Source of the DNA: an uncultured Bacteroidales bacterium | Lineage (GTDB): Bacteria > Bacteroidota > Bacteroidia > Bacteroidales > WCHB1-69 | Length of the DNA stretch: 64,000 nt | Assembly: GCA_900315705.1 (NCBI GenBank) | Contig: ONAB01000002.1 | Coordinates: 188,399-252,398 of the forward strand | Reading direction: 5' to 3' | Shown: positions 25,772 through 33,920 of the stretch, piece after piece | Position numbering within the stretch: position 1 is the first letter of the stretch | How the letters are laid out: the number at the start of each line of letters is the position of its first letter | Made by a program: the position numbers and the translations under genes | The notes under the pieces: model-generated | The model's input: the letters and a program-made list of their open reading frames with translations, nothing else | The model's database searches: none | Told to the model about the DNA's origin: nothing

Positions 25772-26806
25772 ATGGCAGAAAGACATTTTGTTCCCAAAGC
25801 GGACCGCGAATATACAAAAGCTGACTTCACCAGCGACCAAATGGTGAAATGGTGTCCCGGATGCGGTGACCACGCCATCCTCGCTGCATTGTTGAACACC
25901 TTCCCGAAGACCAACCACAAGAAGGAGAACATCTGTATGGTCTCCGGTATCGGTTGTTCCTCCCGTATCCCCTACTATGTGGACACCTACGGTTTCCACA
26001 GCATCCACGGACGCGCCTGCGCCATCGCCACGGGCGTGAAGCTGGCCAACCCGGCACTCTCCGTCTGGGTGAGTATGGGCGACGGTGACTCTATGGCTAT
26101 CGGCGGCAACCACCTGATCCACGCCGTGCGCCGTAACCAGGACTTCAACATCACCATCTTCAACAACGAGATCTACGGCCTCACCAAGGGCCAGTACAGT
26201 CCCACGACCAAGTTCGGCCAGGTGACGAAGACCTCCCCTTACGGCACCATCGACTACCCGTTCAACCCGGGTGAATTGGTGATGGGCGCCCAGGGCACCT
26301 TCTACGCCCGCGCACTCGACTGTCTGCCGCAACTCACCACCGACATTATGACGCGCGCCGCCCAGCACGACGGCACCAGCGTGGTGGAAGTGCTGCAGAA
26401 CTGTATGATCTTCAACGACAAGGCACACGCCGCCATCACCGACCGCGCTGTGCGTGACGACCGCACCATCATCCTCGAGCACGGCAAGCCGATGATTTTC
26501 GGCAAGGACCGCAACAAAGGTCTCCGTTTCAACGGCCGTTGTCTGGAAGCCGTCACCATTGGCGAGAACGGCATCACGATGGACGACATTATGATTCACG
26601 ACGAGACCACCGAGGACACCGGCATCCATATGATGCTGGCCCGTATGAGTGGCGACCTGCCCGTGGCCATCGGCGTGATCCGCAACGTGAAAAAGACCTC
26701 CTACACGCAACTTTACGAAGACCAGATGGACGAGCAGATGGCCAACGGCAAGTACAAATGCGTGGACGACCTGCTCAACAGCGGCGACACGTGGGAGGTG
26801 GAGTAA
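25772..26806 (+). CDS. korB: 2-oxoglutarate:ferredoxin oxidoreductase, beta subunit
   Basis: The thiamine-diphosphate subunit, 344 residues. Cys ligands or conserved Cys appear in MVKWCPGCGDHAI (about residue 30) and VSGIGCSSRIPYYV. The ThDP-binding motif is GDGDSMAIGGNHLIHAVRRNQDFNITIFNNEIYGLTKGQYSPTT (about 105-150). The C-terminal part (GENGITMDDIMIHDE, RMSGDLPVAIGVIR) fits 2-oxoglutarate-type KorB. It forms an operon with korA. A heptamer array begins directly after the stop codon and a terminator follows. Confidence 0.95.
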   Translation: MAERHFVPKADREYTKADFTSDQMVKWCPGCGDHAILAALLNTFPKTNHKKENICMVSGIGCSSRIPYYVDTYGFHSIHGRACAIATGVKLANPALSVWVSMGDGDSMAIGGNHLIHAVRRNQDFNITIFNNEIYGLTKGQYSPTTKFGQVTKTSPYGTIDYPFNPGELVMGAQGTFYARALDCLPQLTTDIMTRAAQHDGTSVVEVLQNCMIFNDKAHAAITDRAVRDDRTIILEHGKPMIFGKDRNKGLRFNGRCLEAVTIGENGITMDDIMIHDETTEDTGIHMMLARMSGDLPVAIGVIRNVKKTSYTQLYEDQMDEQMANGKYKCVDDLLNSGDTWEVE

Positions 26807-26862
26807 ACGGCTATTGGCCATTAGCTGTTAGCTGTTGGCAATTAGCTATTAGCTATTAGCTG
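26807..26862. repeat. Heptamer tandem array after korB
   Basis: Eight 7-bp units starting at the base after the korB stop codon: ACGGCTA, TTGGCCA, TTAGCTG, TTAGCTG, TTGGCAA, TTAGCTA, TTAGCTA, TTAGCTG. Related in sequence and in orientation relative to the gene to the array after tyrS. Confidence 0.88.
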
Positions 26863-26877
26863 GCTAAAGATAATCAC

Positions 26878-26907
26878 AAGGGCTGCCGGAGACGGCGGCC
26901 CTTTTTT
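26878..26907. terminator. Rho-independent terminator between korB and the WYL gene
   Basis: AAGGGCTGCCG / CGGCGGCCCTT stem (one T-G pair) with loop GAGA and a run of six T, positioned after korAB and converging on the WYL gene. Confidence 0.87.
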
Positions 26908-26931
26908 GTATGGGTTGTGATGGGAGACTGA

Positions 26932-27852
26932 TTAGCTTTGCAGTGATTGTTTCATCATTTTCACTTTGTAATTCAAATAGTCTTTGAATTCTTTGCTCTC
27001 AACCACTTCTATTTCATCATAAAGGCCGAGAACGAAACGGGAGACACCTTCAAAGCCACACACATCAGCATCCAATATATATCGGTTATCTTGTATTTTG
27101 GCGAGATAATTTTTGGAAAGAGGATATTCCTCCTGCAAAAGGTTCGCTGCTCTTTGCGACAATCGTAAACATATGTGGAAAGATTCTGTACTGTGCATCC
27201 GAAACATATCCACACGCCCTACAAGGTGCGCGTTTTCGTGTTTCCATTTGGTTTCCAAAACATCAACCTTGTCTATTCTGGATATTTTGAACAGTTTCAC
27301 CGACTTGCTTGCTATTTCGTAACACCATACTTGATCTTTGGCATCGGTAAAAGCGTATGGTTCCACCTGTCTATCTTTAATTGTGCCACTATTAGATGAC
27401 TTATATTTCTTGAGAACAACTTGTTTTTTGCCATCGATTGCAAGTTTTAAATCATACATCGTTTTTTGGTCTTTACGTGAGAATGCAGCATCTGTTATCA
27501 CTTGATAGTCATATACAGCATACAATTTTTTTTTCAGATTCTCACGGGCTGCTGTTGTTGTCCCAATAGAATCGATAGCCTCATACAAGACGGTCTCCTC
27601 CTCCTTTGTGAAAAAGAGCAGATCTTTCAGTGTATTGGACAGTTTGCAGTTGGAAGTTTCCAAATACAACACTCGATGGTCATTTTTTTTCACAACAAGC
27701 CCGGCATTCCTGAACGTAGTGATATAGCGGTAGAAGGTTCTCAAAGAAAATCCGAATCGTTTACAAAACTCTGCGTTTGTGGTGAAATGGTTGTGAGCAA
27801 GCTGAACAAGCAGTTGCAAAGCACGTTCAATTCCTGGTTGGTCCATCTTCAT
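26932..27852 (-). CDS. WYL-domain transcriptional regulator next to the cas operon
   Basis: About 306 residues. An N-terminal helix-turn-helix (IERALQLLVQLAHNHFTTNAEFCKRFGFSLRTFYRYITTFRNAGL, the winged-helix block of WYL regulators) is followed by a WYL domain. That domain has QVVLKKYKSSNSGTIKDRQVEPYAFTDAKDQVWCYEIASKSVKLFKISRIDKVDVL, and a WCX-type C-terminus. WYL domains bind nucleic-acid or nucleotide ligands, and regulators of this type control several CRISPR-Cas systems. It is divergent from cas6 with 185 bp between the start codons. The frame extends 17 codons further up, but that stretch contains the promoter (MYFCKV from TACTTTTGCAAAG), so I place the start at 27852 or 27846. Confidence 0.85.
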   Translation of the reverse strand: MKMDQPGIERALQLLVQLAHNHFTTNAEFCKRFGFSLRTFYRYITTFRNAGLVVKKNDHRVLYLETSNCKLSNTLKDLLFFTKEEETVLYEAIDSIGTTTAARENLKKKLYAVYDYQVITDAAFSRKDQKTMYDLKLAIDGKKQVVLKKYKSSNSGTIKDRQVEPYAFTDAKDQVWCYEIASKSVKLFKISRIDKVDVLETKWKHENAHLVGRVDMFRMHSTESFHICLRLSQRAANLLQEEYPLSKNYLAKIQDNRYILDADVCGFEGVSRFVLGLYDEIEVVESKEFKDYLNYKVKMMKQSLQS

Positions 27853-27871
27853 TAGGGTTATTATGACTTTG

Positions 27872-27879
27872 CAAAAGTA
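27872..27879 (-). promoter_or_regulatory. -7 promoter element of the WYL regulator
   Basis: The minus strand reads TACTTTTG, 19 bp before the proposed start. It lies next to TGTCA repeats. Confidence 0.6.
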
Positions 27880-27887
27880 CATTTTTT

Positions 27888-27937
27888 TGTCATATAGCGT
27901 CATATAATTTTTTTTTTAATAGTGACACTATATGTCA
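27888..27937. promoter_or_regulatory. Candidate WYL-regulator operator sites between WYL gene and cas6
   Basis: Three related sites: direct repeats GTCATATA at 27889-27896 and 27899-27906, and a perfect inverted repeat TGACA-N5-TGTCA at 27923-27937. The palindrome lies 11 bp upstream of the distal cas6 -7 element, and the direct repeats lie just upstream of the WYL -7 element. That is where a repressor would act on both genes. The binding protein is inferred. Confidence 0.5.
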
Positions 27938-27948
27938 ATTAATATGTG

Positions 27949-28022
27949 TATTTTTGCAAAATTAAAAACGACACACAAACTTATAGCACTTTAATGACCA
28001 ATCCAAAAATATTGTATTTTTG
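27949..28022 (+). promoter_or_regulatory. Two tandem -7 elements upstream of cas6
   Basis: TATTTTTG at 27949-27956 and again at 28015-28022; the second is 15 bp before the cas6 ATG. Neither has a well-spaced TTTG -33 element, which may mean that an activator or weak basal expression is involved. Confidence 0.6.
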
Positions 28023-28037
28023 CTGAAAAATTAAACT

Positions 28038-28700
28038 ATGAGATTACACTTACATACTAGCAACAACGATTTAACAATCCCTTTTAACTACCAACAGAAA
28101 CTCACAGGTGTTTTACATAAATGGCTTGGGGAAAACAATATCGAACACGGAGAAACATCGCTCTATTCATTTTCTTGGTTGAGAAATACACAAAGAAGAG
28201 GAAATGGATTAATTTGCGCCAAAGGTGCTTCTCTTTTCCTAAGTTTCTATGACTCTACTAGGTTAAAAGATGTTTTGTCTTCAATCAGGGCAGAACCAGA
28301 TATGTTTTGCGGATTGATTGTAGAAGATGTTACAATAGAAGAAGACCCCGACTTGACTTTTCAAGAACGCTTTAACATTGCAAGTCCAATTCTCATTAAA
28401 AGGCCAAATGACAGAGGAACAACAGAGTATTTATACGACAATCCCAACTGCGGGAGACTGTTAGAAGAGACTCTGCGAACAAAAATGAAAATTGCAGGAT
28501 TGCTGGAAGACGACACCTTGCATATAGAATTCGACTTGTCATACGCAAAGAAAAAGGAAAAATTAGTATGGTACGGCGATATTAGCAACAAAGCAAATAT
28601 GTGTCCAGTAATAATCCGGGGAAGCAACCTCACTAAACAATTCGCCTGGAATGTTGGATTGGGGAATTGCACTGGAATTGGTTTTGGTTCAATTTATTAG
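28038..28700 (+). CDS. cas6: CRISPR-associated endoribonuclease Cas6
   Basis: Cuts the CRISPR transcript inside each repeat to give crRNAs. The 220-residue protein ends in GLGNCTGIGFGSIY, the Gly-rich loop that defines Cas6. It has the double ferredoxin-like (RAMP) strand pattern and several N-terminal His (H27, H37) that could be the catalytic base. It is the first gene of the interference operon. Base composition is clearly more AT-rich than in the flanking korB or gyrA genes. Confidence 0.88.
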   Translation: MRLHLHTSNNDLTIPFNYQQKLTGVLHKWLGENNIEHGETSLYSFSWLRNTQRRGNGLICAKGASLFLSFYDSTRLKDVLSSIRAEPDMFCGLIVEDVTIEEDPDLTFQERFNIASPILIKRPNDRGTTEYLYDNPNCGRLLEETLRTKMKIAGLLEDDTLHIEFDLSYAKKKEKLVWYGDISNKANMCPVIIRGSNLTKQFAWNVGLGNCTGIGFGSIY

Positions 28701-28711
28701 AATTATGCAAT

Positions 28712-29272
28712 ATGTATTACGTTGTAAAATACTCAGGAAAATTCGGCTTCATCAAGCCTTGGACAGCTGTCAGAGATGGAGAGACCTTCAGCCAACAGTT
28801 TTTGACACCCTCGATAATTGAGGGAATGGAAAAAAAACTGTTTCCTGAATTGTTAGAAAACAATGGTGAAATTAAAAAGATTCAACGACATAAACTAAGC
28901 TATGATGCAATAGATTCTCAGCAAGAAGTCACCCAAACAAGAGGCTGGAAAGTCTCAAAAAAAGAGATGACAAGAGAACGCTCAATCCTTAAACGTGGTG
29001 TGATGCTCAATCCAGTTCTTTATTTGGCTTTTGCCGAAAAGTCGGATGCTGAAACTGCTATGAAACAACATATTTGCTTATGTAGAAATGAAGACATCTT
29101 GTTACCAAATGCTGAAATAATAGAATTGACCGAAGAACAATTTGTAGAACTTGATGGATTTGAACTGCGTTTTGGCAAATCTGAACAATCCTTTTTGGTT
29201 GGTTACAACCGTTTTGACGAAGGAAAACCAATGTACGGCTGGATAGAATATAACGGCAACAAAATCTTGTAA
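28712..29272 (+). CDS. cas5: Cas5 (Cascade subunit)
   Basis: A 186-residue protein starting MYYVVKYSGKFGFIKPWTAVRDGETFSQQFLTPS. Cas5 caps the 5' handle of crRNA in the Cascade complex. The assignment rests on an N-terminal strand and Gly-rich turn that then runs to FLTPSIIEGMEKKLFPE, in the place of the Cas5 'PP-S-x-x-G' segment, and on elimination: every other Cascade subunit is accounted for. Its start is 11 bp after the cas6 stop codon, and cas3 begins one base after it. Confidence 0.7.
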   Translation: MYYVVKYSGKFGFIKPWTAVRDGETFSQQFLTPSIIEGMEKKLFPELLENNGEIKKIQRHKLSYDAIDSQQEVTQTRGWKVSKKEMTRERSILKRGVMLNPVLYLAFAEKSDAETAMKQHICLCRNEDILLPNAEIIELTEEQFVELDGFELRFGKSEQSFLVGYNRFDEGKPMYGWIEYNGNKIL

Positions 29273-29273
29273 A

Positions 29274-31409
29274 ATGACAGGCAATTACGATTACATATTA
29301 GCAAAGCACGAAGACAATGGCGGTATGCCATTGTCTATACACTTAAAAAGTGTAGCTGACGCTGCCGTAATCATTGCCCGACACACAGGGCTGGATGAAG
29401 GAATTTCTCGAAACGGAGCTATTTTGCACGACATAGGTAAAGCAAGTCCGTTATTCCAGCGAACCTTGAAACATGGTTATGTTCATCAGCCCGGATTTGT
29501 ATTCCGCCACGAGATAGCTTCCATTCTTTTCATTTCTGTATTTCCAGAAAATGAAAGGGATGTAATTCTTGATATGATTATTGCCCACCACAAGTCGCTT
29601 AAAAATGATGTGGCTGAAAAAGGATTTTTGGATTTGGACGACAATATGGATAGTTTCGCCCGTCATTCTGAGAAATTTGCAGAATGGAGTACGATTGCCT
29701 TGGCAATTTTGAATGAATTTGGCATTGAAACTCATCCCATTGACATTGACGAAGCCCAAGAAAACTATGAATATGCAATTGACTATTGCTCACGGAAACC
29801 GCTGAATTATTCACGATGGAAAGGACTTTTGATGGCAGCTGACCATTATGCCTCTGCATTGGAGGAAAAAGCAGAAAACTCACTTGACAAACTATTCATC
29901 AAGCCTGATTTAGGTTTCTATGAGCGAACACACCATTTATATCCCTTATCATTCGTTGACGCCAATGATGATAGAAAGCACACTTTGGTAACAGCTCCAA
30001 CGGGGGCCGGAAAGACTGATTTTCTTTTACGCAGATGCAAAGGACGGGTGTTTTACACACTCCCATTTCAGGCTTCCATCAACGCAATGTATGACAGAAT
30101 CAAAAGCGACTTGAAAAACACCAATGCCCAAATCCATCTGCTTCACGCGGCTTCGAGTCTGAAAGTTAGGGGCAAAGATGTTGAAGAAAGAATCTTGCAA
30201 CATCATTTGGGGGCTTCGGTAAAAGTGCTCACTCCACACCAAATGGCATCCATCGTGTTTGGCATAAAAGGCTATGAGACAATGTTGCTCGATTTGGAAG
30301 GCTGCGATGTGATTTTGGATGAAATACATACTTATTCGAGCGAAATTCAAGCAATTGTTTTAAAGATAATTGAAATACTCAAAGCTGTTGGTTGCAGAAT
30401 ACACGTTGGAACAGCAACTATGCCAACTGTGCTTTACAACAAGATTCTTGAACTATTGGGGGGCAAAGACAAAGTTTATGAAGTTTCACTGCCAAACAAC
30501 ATTTTGACTACATTTAATCGGCACATTATTCATAAAAGGGCTGATTTCGAAAGTTGTGGCGACATTTTAAAACAAGCGGTTGCCGAAAACAAGAAAATAC
30601 TTATTGTCTGCAATCAAGTGAAACGCTCTCAAATGCTTTACAATGAAATTGGCGAGGAATATCCCAATGTTGACAGAATGTTGATTCACAGCCGTTTCAA
30701 GCGTTGCGACCGTGCACGGCTTGAAACATCGCTGAAAGCCGATTTCAACACATCGGAAAATGCTTGCATTGTTGTTTCAACGCAAGTTGTGGAGGTCAGT
30801 CTCGACATCAGTTTTGATGTGATGATTACCGAATGTGCGCCGATTGACGCAATGATTCAGCGTTTCGGGCGCATCAACCGCAAGCGCACTGACGAAACCA
30901 TTGGCAAATACAAGGACATTTATGTGATTCAACCACCGGAAGACAAAAATGAAGCCTTGCCTTACGACATCGACATATTAAAGAACAGTTTTGATGTTTT
31001 GCCTAATAATAGTCTGATGGAGGAAGCATCGTTGCAAAAGTTGATCGACAAGGTTTATCCTGACACAAAGTTTATGAACCTTGACTATTCAGGAGTTGTC
31101 TTTGTTGATGGCAAATGGATGATTAAAGAGTTATGCCACAACGCAAAATCGGCCTTGCTCGATGTGCTCGACATCAACTCAGCGGCTTGTATTGCGGAAA
31201 GCGACAAAGAGGAATACTTGAACAATCCTCTCAACCGAATGATGCTTGAGATACCTGTAAGTTACAAAAGCGTTGCGTATAAGAAATTGGAACAACTTGA
31301 CTCAGGCTCGCGCCCGTTTGTCATTCCCGACAAAGCCTATAATAATGCTGTCGGTCTATTGATTGAATATGCTTCACCTGATTTTTTTACAAAATACGAA
31401 TTTATATAA
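29274..31409 (+). CDS. cas3: Cas3 helicase-nuclease
   Basis: The effector nuclease recruited by Cascade to unwind and degrade target DNA. The 711-residue protein has an N-terminal HD nuclease domain (IHLKSVADA with H23, ILHDIGKASPLF at about 50, IAHHKSLKND at about 103). A superfamily 2 helicase follows: Walker A VTAPTGAGKTDF near 240, a DEIH box in CDVILDEIHTYSSEI, TATMP, and motif VI IQRFGRINRKR. All core residues are present, so it looks active. HD and helicase are in one chain, as is usual for I-B and I-C. Confidence 0.95.
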   Translation: MTGNYDYILAKHEDNGGMPLSIHLKSVADAAVIIARHTGLDEGISRNGAILHDIGKASPLFQRTLKHGYVHQPGFVFRHEIASILFISVFPENERDVILDMIIAHHKSLKNDVAEKGFLDLDDNMDSFARHSEKFAEWSTIALAILNEFGIETHPIDIDEAQENYEYAIDYCSRKPLNYSRWKGLLMAADHYASALEEKAENSLDKLFIKPDLGFYERTHHLYPLSFVDANDDRKHTLVTAPTGAGKTDFLLRRCKGRVFYTLPFQASINAMYDRIKSDLKNTNAQIHLLHAASSLKVRGKDVEERILQHHLGASVKVLTPHQMASIVFGIKGYETMLLDLEGCDVILDEIHTYSSEIQAIVLKIIEILKAVGCRIHVGTATMPTVLYNKILELLGGKDKVYEVSLPNNILTTFNRHIIHKRADFESCGDILKQAVAENKKILIVCNQVKRSQMLYNEIGEEYPNVDRMLIHSRFKRCDRARLETSLKADFNTSENACIVVSTQVVEVSLDISFDVMITECAPIDAMIQRFGRINRKRTDETIGKYKDIYVIQPPEDKNEALPYDIDILKNSFDVLPNNSLMEEASLQKLIDKVYPDTKFMNLDYSGVVFVDGKWMIKELCHNAKSALLDVLDINSAACIAESDKEEYLNNPLNRMMLEIPVSYKSVAYKKLEQLDSGSRPFVIPDKAYNNAVGLLIEYASPDFFTKYEFI

Positions 31410-31421
31410 AGCACTAATATA

Positions 31422-32759
31422 ATGATTACAGCAACGATAGGAAAGATATTTTTGGAAGCTTACAACAAGAAATTTGGTTCAAGCTACGATGCCAAAAGTT
31501 TCTTTGTTGATGTTTACTATCCATTGTTTTTTGACAGCAACAAATATCTGCAATGGATTCAGAATTCGCCTTTTGTTCAAATGGAAAAGGGACAGAAGGT
31601 TGAAACTCTGACACAAGCTGAAAGAAAAGAGAAATTGCAGAAATTTATCCAAAAAGTGGAGGATTGCAACAAACCAGACGCCAGCATCGCACCTGGTTTC
31701 CCTGCTTCAGAAGAAAAAGAATTTGCAACCACATCCGGTCAAGTCACGAATTTAAATTTCTCAACCTCAAAAGACGACATATATCTTTCTTGGTTGGGTT
31801 CAAGTTTGGGTGTTGGACTACAAGGCGGACTTTCAATCCTATTTTCAGACAAGCAAATCCTTTTGGATTTGTTTGACGGTTGGCAATTATATCGTAAAGT
31901 CATCAATGAAAACGATAAAATGAAAGGCAACCAAGTAAACACTTGGAACGGGCAATGGCTTGCTCATTGTTATGACCAAGGGAACTTTTTCATCGAACAA
32001 CCAATGGCTGGGTTCTATCCTCTTGAAAGCACAAAAGACGGGATGAGTGTGGCAACCCAATCTTGGATAAAAGTCATAATTGGCATTTCAAAGCAGTTTA
32101 AAAACCCTAAAATGACAGGTTTCGTCTATAATTTAGGACAAACCAATACCTCTGTCGGTTTTATTCCGTTCAGTCTTGACCATATTCGGAGACCCATCCA
32201 ACTATATGCAAAGCTGTTTGGCGTTGACGAAGGCAAAAAAGCTGAAGATCTGTGGGGGACAGAAAAAGGATTTAGGACCTGCTGTCAGAAAGGAGCCATA
32301 GGTATTGAAGCTATGCAACCCAAAGGCTTACGGCAATATATGACGACCGACAAAGACAAAACTGTAAAACTGCCCAAAAATGACGAAAAACAAATCATTA
32401 ATTTTCACACATATCAAATCTGGTTATTAGCTATGTTAAACAACGAAGAATTATGGACAAAGTCCAAAGAATTTGCACAAGCATTGCAAGATTATGTCAA
32501 TAAAGACAAAAAACTGAGCACAAAGCGCGGCAATTTTGTCAAAAACATCCTGACAGTCACATCGAAAAAGACTTTTCTTTCTGCCTTGAGTGAAATTGCA
32601 CCAGACATTGAATCTTTCAATATGATTGAAGAAAATGCAAAAATCATTCATATGATGCCATCAGACAATGTACCTTATTATCTTACGTTAATTAGGTTCC
32701 ATTATGCTGGTTTGAGTAACAGAAACAACAAACAAGCACTGCAATTAGAGTTAAATTAA
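31422..32759 (+). CDS. Cas8-like large subunit of Cascade (divergent)
   Basis: A 445-residue protein whose role is inferred from position between cas3 and cas7, from size, and from absence of another candidate. In type I systems the large subunit reads the PAM. I see no CxxC-CxxC zinc finger as in Cst1-type Cas8b, and no strong match to Csd1 (Cas8c). Features are an N-terminal aromatic segment (FFVDVYYPLFFDSNKYLQW), a Gly-rich turn (LSWLGSSLGVGLQGGLSILF) and a helical C-terminal 150 residues that could stand in for a fused small subunit. No separate cas11 is present. Confidence 0.62.
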   Translation: MITATIGKIFLEAYNKKFGSSYDAKSFFVDVYYPLFFDSNKYLQWIQNSPFVQMEKGQKVETLTQAERKEKLQKFIQKVEDCNKPDASIAPGFPASEEKEFATTSGQVTNLNFSTSKDDIYLSWLGSSLGVGLQGGLSILFSDKQILLDLFDGWQLYRKVINENDKMKGNQVNTWNGQWLAHCYDQGNFFIEQPMAGFYPLESTKDGMSVATQSWIKVIIGISKQFKNPKMTGFVYNLGQTNTSVGFIPFSLDHIRRPIQLYAKLFGVDEGKKAEDLWGTEKGFRTCCQKGAIGIEAMQPKGLRQYMTTDKDKTVKLPKNDEKQIINFHTYQIWLLAMLNNEELWTKSKEFAQALQDYVNKDKKLSTKRGNFVKNILTVTSKKTFLSALSEIAPDIESFNMIEENAKIIHMMPSDNVPYYLTLIRFHYAGLSNRNNKQALQLELN

Positions 32760-32771
32760 TAATAAATCAAA

Positions 32772-33833
32772 ATGAATACAAGCAATTTTATCTATCTGCG
32801 TGGATTAAAACACGCTGAAAACGCAGTATTCTGCGTTGAAAACGGTCAAAAAAGTTATTACGACCCTCAATTTGGCTTCCAAGTTCCCTATTCGAGCGGG
32901 CAACAAGTAAAGCGTTCAATTCTATCGACTCTTACGGATTTATTAGGTGTAGAACCCGCACCGACCACTTTCGTGTTTGATGTGAAAGAAAAGTCGTTAG
33001 GAGAAGGCGAGGTACTGTCAATCTGCGACCCGACTTATCCCGACCAACTGTTAGGCGGTTGGATGCGAGCGGTTAAAGAAGGCAAAGAAAGAACCGTTAA
33101 GCGTAGAAGTCCTTTGTCCATTTCTGCGATGCATCCACTGCACCCCTTGTTGGTTTCCAAATCGAAAGAAAACATTACTTTCGACCGTTCTGATAGACCA
33201 GAAGTTCATAAAGTAAAAGTCAGGGACTCACAAGGTAATGAACTTTCAGAAGAACAAATTGAGGCTATGCTTTCGGGAACAGACAGAAGCTTGTTGAGGA
33301 AGTGGATTCCTGACAATTACAGAGCAACAGGTTTGTTTGTCTATGACATCGCCATCGACCTGCGCACTTTGTTCTGTGTGTCCACAAATCAGTTCGAACC
33401 TGAAATCTCAAAGGAGATGATTGCTCAGTTAGTGGAAAAAGGCTGGGTAAAAAGCAAAAATGTCTTTGGCGAGTGTTTGATTTTGCCTAAAACAGAACGA
33501 GAAAAGATAATTCCGGCATTGGCTAAAGCGCTTATTAACTGGAGAATCACATCCAACCAAGCACGCACTTTCAGCCTGATGGAAACATTGGCTGTAGCTA
33601 TCAGCGACAACGCCAATACACTTGCTGCTGCTATCCGAGCCAAACTAATTGACGATGGCGAGAAACCAAAAGCAAAACCTATTGTTGACGAAAATGCTGG
33701 AGCTAATTTGTTTGTCACATTACCTTGTTCAAATTACATAGTAACCGAAACAGAATCTGCGGATGCATTGCAGCAAGCCGAATCCAAACTGATCGAAATG
33801 ATGACGGCCTTCGATTACGAGAATCAACTATAG
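32772..33833 (+). CDS. cas7: Cas7 (DevR/Cst2-like) backbone subunit
   Basis: The Cascade backbone protein that coats the crRNA spacer. The 353-residue product begins NTSNFIYLRGLKHAENAVFCVENGQ and contains FQVPYSSGQQVKRSILSTLTDLL, the Ser-Gly-Gln/Arg block of the DevR/Csa2 family. RRSPLSISAMHPLHPLL follows at about residue 115. The C-terminal half has helical SNQARTFSLMETLAVAIS. It is the last gene of the interference operon: a strong terminator begins 6 bp after the stop codon. Confidence 0.85.
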   Translation: MNTSNFIYLRGLKHAENAVFCVENGQKSYYDPQFGFQVPYSSGQQVKRSILSTLTDLLGVEPAPTTFVFDVKEKSLGEGEVLSICDPTYPDQLLGGWMRAVKEGKERTVKRRSPLSISAMHPLHPLLVSKSKENITFDRSDRPEVHKVKVRDSQGNELSEEQIEAMLSGTDRSLLRKWIPDNYRATGLFVYDIAIDLRTLFCVSTNQFEPEISKEMIAQLVEKGWVKSKNVFGECLILPKTEREKIIPALAKALINWRITSNQARTFSLMETLAVAISDNANTLAAAIRAKLIDDGEKPKAKPIVDENAGANLFVTLPCSNYIVTETESADALQQAESKLIEMMTAFDYENQL

Positions 33834-33838
33834 TATTT

Positions 33839-33876
33839 AAAAGTGATTGTTGCTAGTCTGCAACGATCACTTTTTT
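33839..33876 (+). terminator. Rho-independent terminator splitting the cas locus
   Basis: AAAAGTGATTGTTGC / GCAACGATCACTTTT: a 15-position stem with one mismatch, loop TAGTCT and a T-run overlapping the stem end (33871-33876). It separates cas6-cas7 from rhuM-cas4-cas1-cas2. Confidence 0.92.
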
Positions 33877-33920
33877 GCATTATAAAACAGACTGTATGCT
33901 ATTACAAATAAATCCCCATT

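Noticed and set aside
27852..27903. Longer N-terminus for the WYL regulator starting at 27903
   Set aside because: The extra codons contain the TACTTTTGCAAAG promoter; the same artefact (MYFCK) occurs before the adenosyltransferase gene.
28038..33833. Assignment to subtype I-C from gene order
   Set aside because: Presence of Cas6, a DevR-like Cas7 and a Cas8 unlike Csd1 argues against it; left as type I, I-B-like.
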